From B21-G16 sp003644825 [NCBI: Candidatus Zhuqueibacterota bacterium] (GTDB taxonomy: Bacteria; SM23-31; B21-G16): 5,987 nucleotides of DNA. The translations under genes and the position numbers were made by a program. The DNA lies in the NCBI GenBank assembly GCA_003644825.1, contig QNDJ01000126.1, positions 1 through 5,987 on the forward strand. Reading direction: 5' to 3'. Below the pieces are notes generated by a model. The model was given only the letters and a program-made list of their open reading frames with translations, was not told the DNA's origin and made no database searches. How positions within the stretch are numbered: the stretch's first letter is position 1; each line of letters opens with the position of its first letter. Positions 1-5,685 of the stretch are shown here, in pieces.

Positions 1-2
1 AT

Positions 3-806
3 ACAAAAGCTGTTGTAGAAACCCTTTCCCAATTTATTTCTGATTGTGTTTCAAAATCGGGGTGTAAGAAGGGAATTATTGGTTTATCAGGTGGAGTAGA
101 TTCTACAGTTTCGACGTATCTCTCTGTTAAAGCTTTAGGTAAAGAAAATGTGATAACTGTAATAATGCCTTATAAAACCAGTAGTCCTGATAGTGAAATT
201 GATGCTGTTAAAATTTCTGAGCTTCTTGGCATAAAATATATCAAAGTGGATATAACTCCAATGGTTGATGAATATTTTAAACTATTTCCTGATGCTGATA
301 ATAACAGGAGAGGTAATAAAATGGCAAGAGAGAGAATGTCTATACTGTATGATATTTCCGCTAAAGAGAGAGGACTTGTAATTGGAACAAGTAATAAATC
401 TGAAATTTTGCTTGGGTATGGAACGATTTTTGGTGACCTTGCCTGTGGTATAAATCCACTTGGTGACCTTTATAAAACACAGATTTACCAGATTGCCAGA
501 GAACTCAATGTGCCTGAAGAAATAATATGTAAAAAACCGACAGCTGACCTCTGGCTTGGGCAATATGATGAAGATGAGATTGGCTTTAGGTATTCTGAGA
601 TTGATAGACTGCTGTATTATATGGTAGATAAAAAATATGATGAAAAAAAATTATTAGAAATTGGATTTAAGAAAAAGATGATTGATGAAATTAAATCAAG
701 AATTAAAAAGAATCACTTTAAAAGAATACCCCCATTAATTGCAAAAATTTCCGAAAGAACTATCGGGCATGAATTCAAATATATCTGGGACTGGAGCTCA
801 ACTTAA
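3..806 (+). CDS. nadE: NH3-dependent NAD+ synthetase, 5' end cut off by the window
   Basis: The enzyme makes NAD+ from deamido-NAD, ATP and ammonia, the last step of NAD synthesis, in the cytoplasm. The open frame runs from the left edge to the TAA at 804-806. The ATP-pyrophosphatase P-loop SGGVDS lies at 87-104, so the real start is upstream of the window and the in-frame GTG at 150 cannot be it. Further family motifs follow: NNRRGN and ARERM, then GTSNKSE, LGYGTIFGD, LYKTQIYQIARELNVP, KKPTADLWLGQYDE(D)E, and a C-terminal HFKRIPP. About 28 residues precede the P-loop here; ammonia-type enzymes usually have slightly more, so perhaps only a few codons are missing. A glutaminase domain would lie upstream and cannot be excluded. 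The stop codon abuts the rsmI start with no gap, which suggests co-transcription. Confidence 0.95.
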   Translation, partial: TKAVVETLSQFISDCVSKSGCKKGIIGLSGGVDSTVSTYLSVKALGKENVITVIMPYKTSSPDSEIDAVKISELLGIKYIKVDITPMVDEYFKLFPDADNNRRGNKMARERMSILYDISAKERGLVIGTSNKSEILLGYGTIFGDLACGINPLGDLYKTQIYQIARELNVPEEIICKKPTADLWLGQYDEDEIGFRYSEIDRLLYYMVDKKYDEKKLLEIGFKKKMIDEIKSRIKKNHFKRIPPLIAKISERTIGHEFKYIWDWSST

Positions 807-1535
807 ATGAATTATAATTATATGAGATATAGATTAGAACCTGAATCAGATGATAAAAAAGGAATATTATATATCGTTAGCACGCCTATTGGTAATCTTG
901 AAGATATTACTCTACGTGCAATTAGAGTTTTGAAAGAATCTGATATGATAGCAGCTGAAAATACAAGAACATCTAAGAAGCTTTTAAACCATTATGGAAT
1001 AAATACTCACCTTATAAGCTACAACCAGCATAATAAAAAAAGAAGAACAAAGCAAATTTTGAGTTTAATCTGTGAAGAAAGTAAAAATGTTTCTTTAATA
1101 TCTGAATCAGGAACCCCGGGTATTCTCGATCCAGGATTTTATTTAATAAGGGAGGCAATAAAAAACAGAGTGAAAATTGTTTCTATACCGGGGTGTTCAG
1201 CAATATTAGCAGGTCTTGTAATTTCTGGTTTTCCAATGAACAGATTTCTATTTGAAGGTTTTCTACCAACAAAAAAAGGAAGAAAGAAAAAAATTGAACA
1301 ATTAAGTAAAGAAGAAAGAACAATTGTATTATTCGAGTCTCCTCATAGATTAAAAAAGAGCTTGCAGGATATATTTGAAGTATTTGGTGAAAGAAAAATT
1401 GCTATTGCTCGAGAACTTACAAAAAAATTCGAAGAGGTGTTACACTTTAGTTTAAGAGAAGCTGTAGAATATTACAAGAATAGAGAAGTAAGAGGAGAAT
1501 TTGTATTGGTAATTGCTGGGGAGACATTTTCATAA
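807..1535 (+). CDS. rsmI: 16S rRNA (cytidine(1402)-2'-O)-methyltransferase RsmI
   Basis: RsmI uses S-adenosylmethionine to methylate the ribose of C1402 in the decoding centre of 16S rRNA, which tunes translation fidelity. The 242-residue product shows the tetrapyrrole-methylase fold signatures in order: STPIGNLEDIT (residues 25-35), AAENTRTSKKLL, SESGTPGILDPG (99-110, the SAM-binding loop), PGCSA, FLFEGFLPTKKGRKK, FESPHRL, ARELTKKFEE and a final GEFVLVIAG. The protein ends just after the catalytic fold, so the roughly 40-residue C-terminal extension of E. coli RsmI (286 residues) is absent; shorter forms are common. About 19 residues precede the first strand. The ATG at 807 follows nadE directly, with GGAG at 793-796 as a plausible ribosome site. 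An internal ATG at 822 has no such site and is less likely. Confidence 0.95.
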   Translation: MNYNYMRYRLEPESDDKKGILYIVSTPIGNLEDITLRAIRVLKESDMIAAENTRTSKKLLNHYGINTHLISYNQHNKKRRTKQILSLICEESKNVSLISESGTPGILDPGFYLIREAIKNRVKIVSIPGCSAILAGLVISGFPMNRFLFEGFLPTKKGRKKKIEQLSKEERTIVLFESPHRLKKSLQDIFEVFGERKIAIARELTKKFEEVLHFSLREAVEYYKNREVRGEFVLVIAGETFS

Positions 1536-1543
1536 AAATGTTC

Positions 1544-1548
1544 AGGAG
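1544..1548 (+). promoter_or_regulatory. Ribosome binding site for the CDP-alcohol phosphatidyltransferase
   Basis: AGGAG sits just after the rsmI stop and 12 bases before the TTG at 1561. The spacing is somewhat long, but no in-frame ATG or GTG is nearby, so this site favours TTG 1561 over TTG 1513. An out-of-frame ATG-TAA pair (1553-1558) lies between the site and the chosen start. Confidence 0.45.
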
Positions 1549-1560
1549 ATTGATGTAAAA

Positions 1561-2187
1561 TTGAAGATTAAGTTTATACCTGAAAGTATAGCCAGGCTTT
1601 ATCTTAAATCAATAGAACTGCCAGTGAGGTTTTTTACAAAGCTTGAGATTCATCCAAATTTTTTTACATTTCTGGGTCTTTTATTAGCGATAATTTCAGC
1701 GGTTTGCCTGTGTCTTGGAAAATTTTTATTAGCAGGGTTTCTTATTCTTATAGGAGGAACTTTTGATGTTATAGACGGAAAAGTTGCCAGAGCCACTGGT
1801 AGAGGGTCAAAATTTGGTGCTCTCTTCGATTCTACTCTTGATAGATACTCAGAAGTTTTTTTGTTTTTTGGTCTTGGCTTCTTCTTTGTAAGAAATGGAA
1901 TGTATGTTTCTTCTCTAATAACTTTTGTAGCTCTTGGTGGTTCTATGATGGTAAGTTATGTCCGAGCAAGGTCTGAAGGGTTAGGATTTCAATGTAAAAT
2001 CGGAATTATGCAAAGGCAGGAAAGAATAGTATATCTGGGATTTGGTTCAATGTTCAGCGGAATCAGTTTTTTAAAGTATTTTCCAATTATAGCTGTAATA
2101 TGGCTAATAGCTTTTTTTGCTAATTTAACATCCATTCAAAGAATATATTTTGTCTGGCAACAGGCTAAAAAAGGAGAAACTCCCTGA
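1561..2187 (+). CDS. CDP-alcohol phosphatidyltransferase, probable phosphatidylinositol-phosphate synthase type
   Basis: This is an integral membrane enzyme that transfers a phosphatidyl group from CDP-diacylglycerol to an alcohol. The family motif D-G-x2-A-R-x8-G-x3-D-x3-D is perfect: D72, G73, A76, R77, G86, D90 and D94. Hydrophobic segments lie near residues 34-66, 97-113, 118-133 and 157-200. After the catalytic motif comes SYVRARSEGLG (132-142) and then RQER (152-155). These resemble the KARAE and RPER blocks that, from memory, line the inositol-phosphate pocket of actinobacterial PIP synthases. With an inositol-phosphate synthase two genes on, inositol phosphate is the likely acceptor (inference); glycerol 3-phosphate (PgsA role) is the main alternative. 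I chose the TTG at 1561 because AGGAG lies 12 bases upstream and the family's N-terminus begins there. An in-frame TTG at 1513 would add 16 residues and overlap rsmI. Confidence 0.85.
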   Translation: MKIKFIPESIARLYLKSIELPVRFFTKLEIHPNFFTFLGLLLAIISAVCLCLGKFLLAGFLILIGGTFDVIDGKVARATGRGSKFGALFDSTLDRYSEVFLFFGLGFFFVRNGMYVSSLITFVALGGSMMVSYVRARSEGLGFQCKIGIMQRQERIVYLGFGSMFSGISFLKYFPIIAVIWLIAFFANLTSIQRIYFVWQQAKKGETP

Positions 2188-2203
2188 CTATAATTTTAAT
2201 TTT

Positions 2204-2209
2204 TGAGGA
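2204..2209 (+). promoter_or_regulatory. Ribosome binding site of panD
   Basis: TGAGGA lies 8 bases before the ATG at 2218. It decides the start, because the alternative TTG at 2203-2205 lies within this site and has no such sequence of its own. Confidence 0.7.
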
Positions 2210-2217
2210 TTAAACTT

Positions 2218-2580
2218 ATGCTAATACACATATTGAAGTCAAAGATTCATTTTGCAAGGATAACAGAATCAGTCCTTGAATATGATGGAAGTATTACTAT
2301 AGATAGAGATATTATGGATAAAGCTGGTATTTATCCTTATGAAAGGGTTCTTGTGTCCAATATGGAAAATGGTAATAGATTTGAAACCTATGTGATAGAA
2401 GGCAAAAGAGCTTCGGGAATTATATGCTTGAATGGTGCAGCTGCACGTTTAGGAACTATAGGTGATAGATTAACAATAATGGCTTTTTCAAATGTTGATG
2501 AAAATGAAGCAAGAAAAATAAAACCTAAAATAGTAATACTTAAAGAAAAAAATGAAATAAAATCAATAATTGGAGGTTAA
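2218..2580 (+). CDS. panD: Aspartate 1-decarboxylase proenzyme PanD
   Basis: PanD decarboxylates L-aspartate to beta-alanine, which feeds pantothenate and coenzyme A synthesis in the cytoplasm. It is made as a proenzyme that cuts itself between Gly24 and Ser25, turning Ser25 into the pyruvoyl cofactor. Starting at the ATG at 2218, the 120-residue protein keeps the E. coli numbering exactly: K9, H11, Y22, G24-S25, R54, T57, Y58 and the N72-G73-A74-A75 stretch are all in place. The length is also usual (E. coli 126). The start is supported by a GAGG site eight or nine bases upstream; an in-frame TTG at 2203 overlaps that site and is rejected. The gene sits 30 bases after the phosphatidyltransferase and 2 bases before ino1. 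No PanM-like maturation factor is seen in the window. Confidence 0.96.
   Translation: MLIHILKSKIHFARITESVLEYDGSITIDRDIMDKAGIYPYERVLVSNMENGNRFETYVIEGKRASGIICLNGAAARLGTIGDRLTIMAFSNVDENEARKIKPKIVILKEKNEIKSIIGG
2572..2576 (+). promoter_or_regulatory. Ribosome binding site of ino1 inside the end of panD
   Basis: GGAGG forms the last codons of panD and stands 6 bases before the TTG at 2583. The strong site compensates for the weak start codon and implies translational coupling between panD and ino1. Confidence 0.75.
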
Positions 2581-2582
2581 AA

Positions 2583-3899
2583 TTGATAGAAAAAGGATTA
2601 AAAATAGAAGAACCTGAGGGGAAACTGGGGATTCTTTTACCGGGGTTGGGTGCAGTTAGCACAACATTTATCGCTGGTGTTAATATGGTTAAAAAGGGTT
2701 TAAAAAAGCCTTTTGGATCTTTAACACAGATGGGAACTATAAGATTGGGAAAACGAAATGAAAATAGAGTTCCTAAAATAAAAGATTTTATTAAACTTGC
2801 AAATATTAACGACCTTGTTTTTGGTGGATGGGATATATTCTCGGATAATTGTTATCAGTCTGCATTAAAATCAGGTGTATTGAAAAAAGAAGATCTTGAA
2901 ACAGTTAAGGAAGAACTCGAGGTGATTAAACCCTGGAAGGCTGTATTTGATAAAACTTACGTTAAAAAGCTTGATGGAACAAATGTTAAGAAAGCTAAAA
3001 CAAAATTTGACCTTGCTCTTATGCTTATGGATGACATCAGTAAATTTAAAGAGGATAATAATATAAAAAGAATGGTAATGATATGGTGTGCCAGTACTGA
3101 GATTTTTATGGCTCCTCATCCTGTTCATAATGATATTGAGTCCTTTGAGAAGGGACTTAAGGAGAATGCATACGAAATCCCTTCAAGTATGATATATGCT
3201 TATGCTGCGATTAAATCAGGGATTCCTTTTGCGAATGGTGCTCCGAATTTAACTGTCGATATTCCTGCTCTTATTGAATTAGCAAAAGAAAAAGGCGTGC
3301 CAATCGGTGGGAAAGATTTTAAAACAGGGCAAACCCTAATGAAGACTATTATTGCACCCGGATTAAAGGCAAGGCTCATAGGTTTGAATGGATGGTTCTC
3401 CACAAATATTTTAGGTAATCGCGATGGAGAGGTTCTTGATGACCCTGAATCGTTTAAGACAAAAGAAGAAAGTAAACTGTCAGTTCTTGAGTATATACTT
3501 CAGCCTGATATGTATCCAGAACTGTATAATAATTTTTATCATAAAGTAAGGATAAATTATTATCCGCCAAGAGGTGATAATAAAGAAGGCTGGGATAATC
3601 TGGATATTTTTGGATGGCTTGGATATCCTATGCAGATTAAGATTGATTTTTTATGTAGAGACAGTATTCTTGCAGCTCCTATTGTTCTTGATCTTGCTTT
3701 ATTTATGGACCTTGCTCAGAGATGTAAAATGAAAGGTATTCAGGAATGGCTTTCATTCTATTTTAAAAGCCCTATGCATGCACCAGAAATTTATCCTGAG
3801 CACGACCTGTTCATTCAGCTTATGAAACTTAAAAATACATTAAGATACATTAAGGGGGAAGACTTAATAACCCATTTAGGTCTTGAGTATTATGATTGA
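2583..3899 (+). CDS. ino1: Inositol-3-phosphate synthase (myo-inositol-1-phosphate synthase)
   Basis: The enzyme converts D-glucose 6-phosphate to 1D-myo-inositol 3-phosphate in a cycle of oxidation, aldol closure and reduction that uses bound NAD. The 438-residue product opens with a Rossmann dinucleotide loop, GILLPGLGAVSTT (16-28). It continues with GSLTQMGTIRLG, FGGWDIFSDN and ANGAPNLTVD, then the conserved GGKDFKTGQT (242-251, K247). After that come STNILGNRDGEVLDDP, FKTKEESK (K292, K294, K298), YYPPRGD, GWLGYP, CRDSILAAP and FYFKSPMHAP (K395). Lysines in these blocks are the expected active-site positions of the family (known from yeast and archaeal enzymes). The style resembles the compact bacterial form found in Bacteroides, not the longer eukaryotic one. 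It starts at a TTG, 2 bases after panD. The upstream phosphatidyltransferase points to inositol lipids as the end product. Confidence 0.93.
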   Translation: MIEKGLKIEEPEGKLGILLPGLGAVSTTFIAGVNMVKKGLKKPFGSLTQMGTIRLGKRNENRVPKIKDFIKLANINDLVFGGWDIFSDNCYQSALKSGVLKKEDLETVKEELEVIKPWKAVFDKTYVKKLDGTNVKKAKTKFDLALMLMDDISKFKEDNNIKRMVMIWCASTEIFMAPHPVHNDIESFEKGLKENAYEIPSSMIYAYAAIKSGIPFANGAPNLTVDIPALIELAKEKGVPIGGKDFKTGQTLMKTIIAPGLKARLIGLNGWFSTNILGNRDGEVLDDPESFKTKEESKLSVLEYILQPDMYPELYNNFYHKVRINYYPPRGDNKEGWDNLDIFGWLGYPMQIKIDFLCRDSILAAPIVLDLALFMDLAQRCKMKGIQEWLSFYFKSPMHAPEIYPEHDLFIQLMKLKNTLRYIKGEDLITHLGLEYYD

Positions 3900-3919
3900 T
3901 TAGTTTAACATAATATTTT

Positions 3920-4051
3920 AAAAAAAGTGGATGTCCAGAGAGAAAAATCTTTTGTTTTTTTTTGAAAAAGATATAATCTAAAAGAATTTAATAAAGTTAG
4001 CAGGATTACTCAATAATAACAGATAACGTTTTTTGGACAGCCACTTTTTTT
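3920..4051. repeat. Long imperfect inverted repeat in the ino1-protease gap
   Basis: The left arm (3920-3937) is seven A followed by GTGGATGTCCA. The right arm (4034-4051) is TGGACAGCCAC followed by seven T. They are reverse complements at 17 of 18 positions, with one A/G mismatch (3931 against 4040). The arms are separated by 96 bases that contain no gene. TATTTT occurs on both outer sides (3914-3919 and 4051-4056) and could be a short target duplication, but in such AT-rich DNA it may be chance and it overlaps the right arm by one base. The arms could be termini of a small non-autonomous transposable element (MITE). Alternatively, they could form an RNA stem ending in a U tract that acts as a terminator for the upstream operon. 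The repeat itself is plain; its role is inference. Confidence 0.65.
3972..3977 (+). promoter_or_regulatory. Possible -10 box for the protease gene
   Basis: A perfect TATAAT lies in the gap, 94 bases before the GTG start of the protease. The best -35 candidate at sensible distance is TTGTTT at 3952-3957, with a short 14-base spacer, so the match is weak. If used, transcription would start near 3984 and the leader would carry the right arm of the inverted repeat. AT-rich gaps produce such boxes by chance. Confidence 0.3.
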
Positions 4052-4058
4052 ATTTTTG

Positions 4059-4065
4059 AAGGAGG
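4059..4065 (+). promoter_or_regulatory. Strong ribosome binding site of the S41 protease gene
   Basis: AAGGAGG, a full Shine-Dalgarno match, lies 6 bases before the GTG at 4072 and fixes that codon as the start. Confidence 0.85.
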
Positions 4066-4071
4066 AAATCG

Positions 4072-5670
4072 GTGAAAATTTTAAAAAGAAGTTTAATTAT
4101 TTTTATTTTAGTTTTATGTATAGAATTTCTATTTATTAAAGCATATAAGGTTAATGTTAAATGGGACCTGTTAAAGAAAATTTCTAAGGAATTGATGGAT
4201 AATTATGTAAGAAAGCTTGATGAAAGTGAACTCTTGAATAATGCAATAAGTGGAATGCTTAAAAACCTTGATCCATATACGAACTTTTATGACCCTGAAG
4301 AGACAGTTCTTCTGGAAAGCCTGATAAAAGGTGAATACGGTGGTATAGGGCTTACAGTGGATAAAAGGAATGGGAAAATCGTTGTGATTGCACCAATGGA
4401 AAATTCCCCTGCTTTTAGAGCAGGGATTCAACCAGGTGATTTTATTGTTAAAGTAAATGGGATAGATGTTGAAAATGAGAAAATAACCAGGGTTGTTTCC
4501 CTTGTCAGGGGAAAACCCGGAAAAAATGTTAAAATAACCATTCAAAGAGGACAGAACAGTAAAAATTTAATTGAGTTTAATCTTAAAACTGAAATTATTA
4601 AAGTAAAAGATATTCCTTTTTTCGGGATTCTTGATGAAGATATCGGATATATAAAAATAAGTCATTTTTCAAAAAATGCAGCAGGAGAGTTTAAAAAATC
4701 GTTGTATTCTTTAATTAAAAAGGATTTAAGAGGTTTAATTGTTGACCTGAGAGGGAATCCTGGTGGTTTACTTAATTCTGCAGTAAGAATATCGGATTTT
4801 CTTCTTCCAAGAGGAAGAATAATCGTCTTTACAAGAGGAAAAAAGAAAAAATATAATGTAAAGTATTACTCGAAGGAAAAGCCTCTACTTGATGATATAC
4901 CATTAGTTATAATTGTAGATAGTGGTAGTGCAAGTGCATCTGAAATAGTTGCTGGAGCAATTCAGGATAATGATAGGGGAGTGGTTATTGGGACAAAAAC
5001 TTTTGGCAAGGGGCTGGTTCAGACTATTTTTTATCCTGAGAAAAAAATGGCTTTTAAAATAACTACATCTGAATATTTTACTCCAAGTGGAAGATCAATC
5101 CACAAATACAACAATAAGCTTAATATTTCTGATTCTGATACATTCTTTACACATAATAATCGAATTATCATTTCGGGAGGGGGGATTGTTCCAGATATTT
5201 TATGTGATGAAGATACAACTGTAAAAAATATTGTATCTCTAATGAAAAAGGAATCAATTTTTCTAAAATTTGCAACTAAATATTTTTCTAAAGATAGCTT
5301 GATTATCAGACATATTCCACCTGAAAAAGAACTACTTGATAATTTTTATAGTTTTTTAGAATTAGAGAAATTTAAAATTCCTGTAGAAGGAATCAAAGAA
5401 ATTGAGTATATTAAAACCCTGCTTACTGATAATAAATATGAAGCTTTTCTGGATAGTGTTAAATCATATATTTATCTTAAGAATAAAAGTAAATTATATC
5501 GAATAAAGGGAAGTTTATACAAACATTTAAAGAAAACAATTATCGAAATTAATATAGGGGAAAATAATACTTACAAACATATTATTAATGATGACCCTAT
5601 AGTTAAAATAGCACTTGAAGTAGTTAAAGATAAATTTAAATATTATTCAATATTGAACCCTGAAAAATAA
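4072..5670 (+). CDS. S41 family carboxyl-terminal processing protease (CtpA/Prc type) with PDZ domain
   Basis: This is a serine protease of the cell envelope that trims or degrades proteins from their C-terminus. Residues 7-24 form a hydrophobic signal or anchor segment behind basic residues (MKILKRS), so the body should lie outside the cytoplasm. An S41 N-terminal helical part follows, with LDPYTNFYDPEE. The PDZ domain runs about 88-170 (GGIGLTV, then SPAFRAGIQPGDFIVKVNG). The protease core holds GYIKISHFS, DLRGNPGGLL, then GSASASEIVAGA with nucleophile S288. TFGKGLVQ supplies the general base K313, exactly 25 residues on as in Prc and D1 protease, and Q317 follows. The core ends near VPD (373-375). 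The last 155 or so residues are a lysine-rich, probably helical tail with no domain I recognise. No partner (NlpI-like adaptor) is in view. Its own promoter is possible in the preceding gap. Confidence 0.93.
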   Translation: MKILKRSLIIFILVLCIEFLFIKAYKVNVKWDLLKKISKELMDNYVRKLDESELLNNAISGMLKNLDPYTNFYDPEETVLLESLIKGEYGGIGLTVDKRNGKIVVIAPMENSPAFRAGIQPGDFIVKVNGIDVENEKITRVVSLVRGKPGKNVKITIQRGQNSKNLIEFNLKTEIIKVKDIPFFGILDEDIGYIKISHFSKNAAGEFKKSLYSLIKKDLRGLIVDLRGNPGGLLNSAVRISDFLLPRGRIIVFTRGKKKKYNVKYYSKEKPLLDDIPLVIIVDSGSASASEIVAGAIQDNDRGVVIGTKTFGKGLVQTIFYPEKKMAFKITTSEYFTPSGRSIHKYNNKLNISDSDTFFTHNNRIIISGGGIVPDILCDEDTTVKNIVSLMKKESIFLKFATKYFSKDSLIIRHIPPEKELLDNFYSFLELEKFKIPVEGIKEIEYIKTLLTDNKYEAFLDSVKSYIYLKNKSKLYRIKGSLYKHLKKTIIEINIGENNTYKHIINDDPIVKIALEVVKDKFKYYSILNPEK

Positions 5671-5685
5671 TATAAGGTTTATGAA

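Noticed and set aside
431-470. Ten-base direct repeat TGGTGACCTT at 431 and 461
   Set aside because: Both copies encode Gly-Asp-Leu in conserved nadE motifs, so protein constraint and chance explain it.
282-563. Reverse-strand open frame of 93 codons
   Set aside because: It lies fully inside nadE on the other strand, has no recognisable motif and is a shadow of a well-conserved gene.
150-806. GTG at 150 as the nadE start
   Set aside because: The open frame continues to the left edge and includes the essential SGGVDS loop at 87-104, so this is a gene cut by the window and not a 218-residue protein.
1513-1560. TTG at 1513 as start of the phosphatidyltransferase
   Set aside because: It would add 16 residues unlike the family N-terminus and overlap rsmI; the AGGAG at 1544-1548 fits the later TTG better. 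It is not fully excluded.
2871-3403. Two reverse-strand open frames opposite ino1
   Set aside because: Both are antisense shadows of conserved ino1 codons and have no family resemblance.
3947-3972. Small hairpin ATCTTTT / AAAAGAT inside the gap
   Set aside because: Seven mostly A-T pairs around a T-rich loop are weak and expected in such AT-rich DNA; it has no clear terminator layout.
3962-3977. TTGAAA at 3962 as the -35 partner of TATAAT at 3972
   Set aside because: Only 4 bases separate them, far from the roughly 17 needed.
4171-4545. Reverse-strand open frame of 124 codons opposite the protease
   Set aside because: It mirrors the PDZ-coding part of the protease gene and shows no motif of its own.
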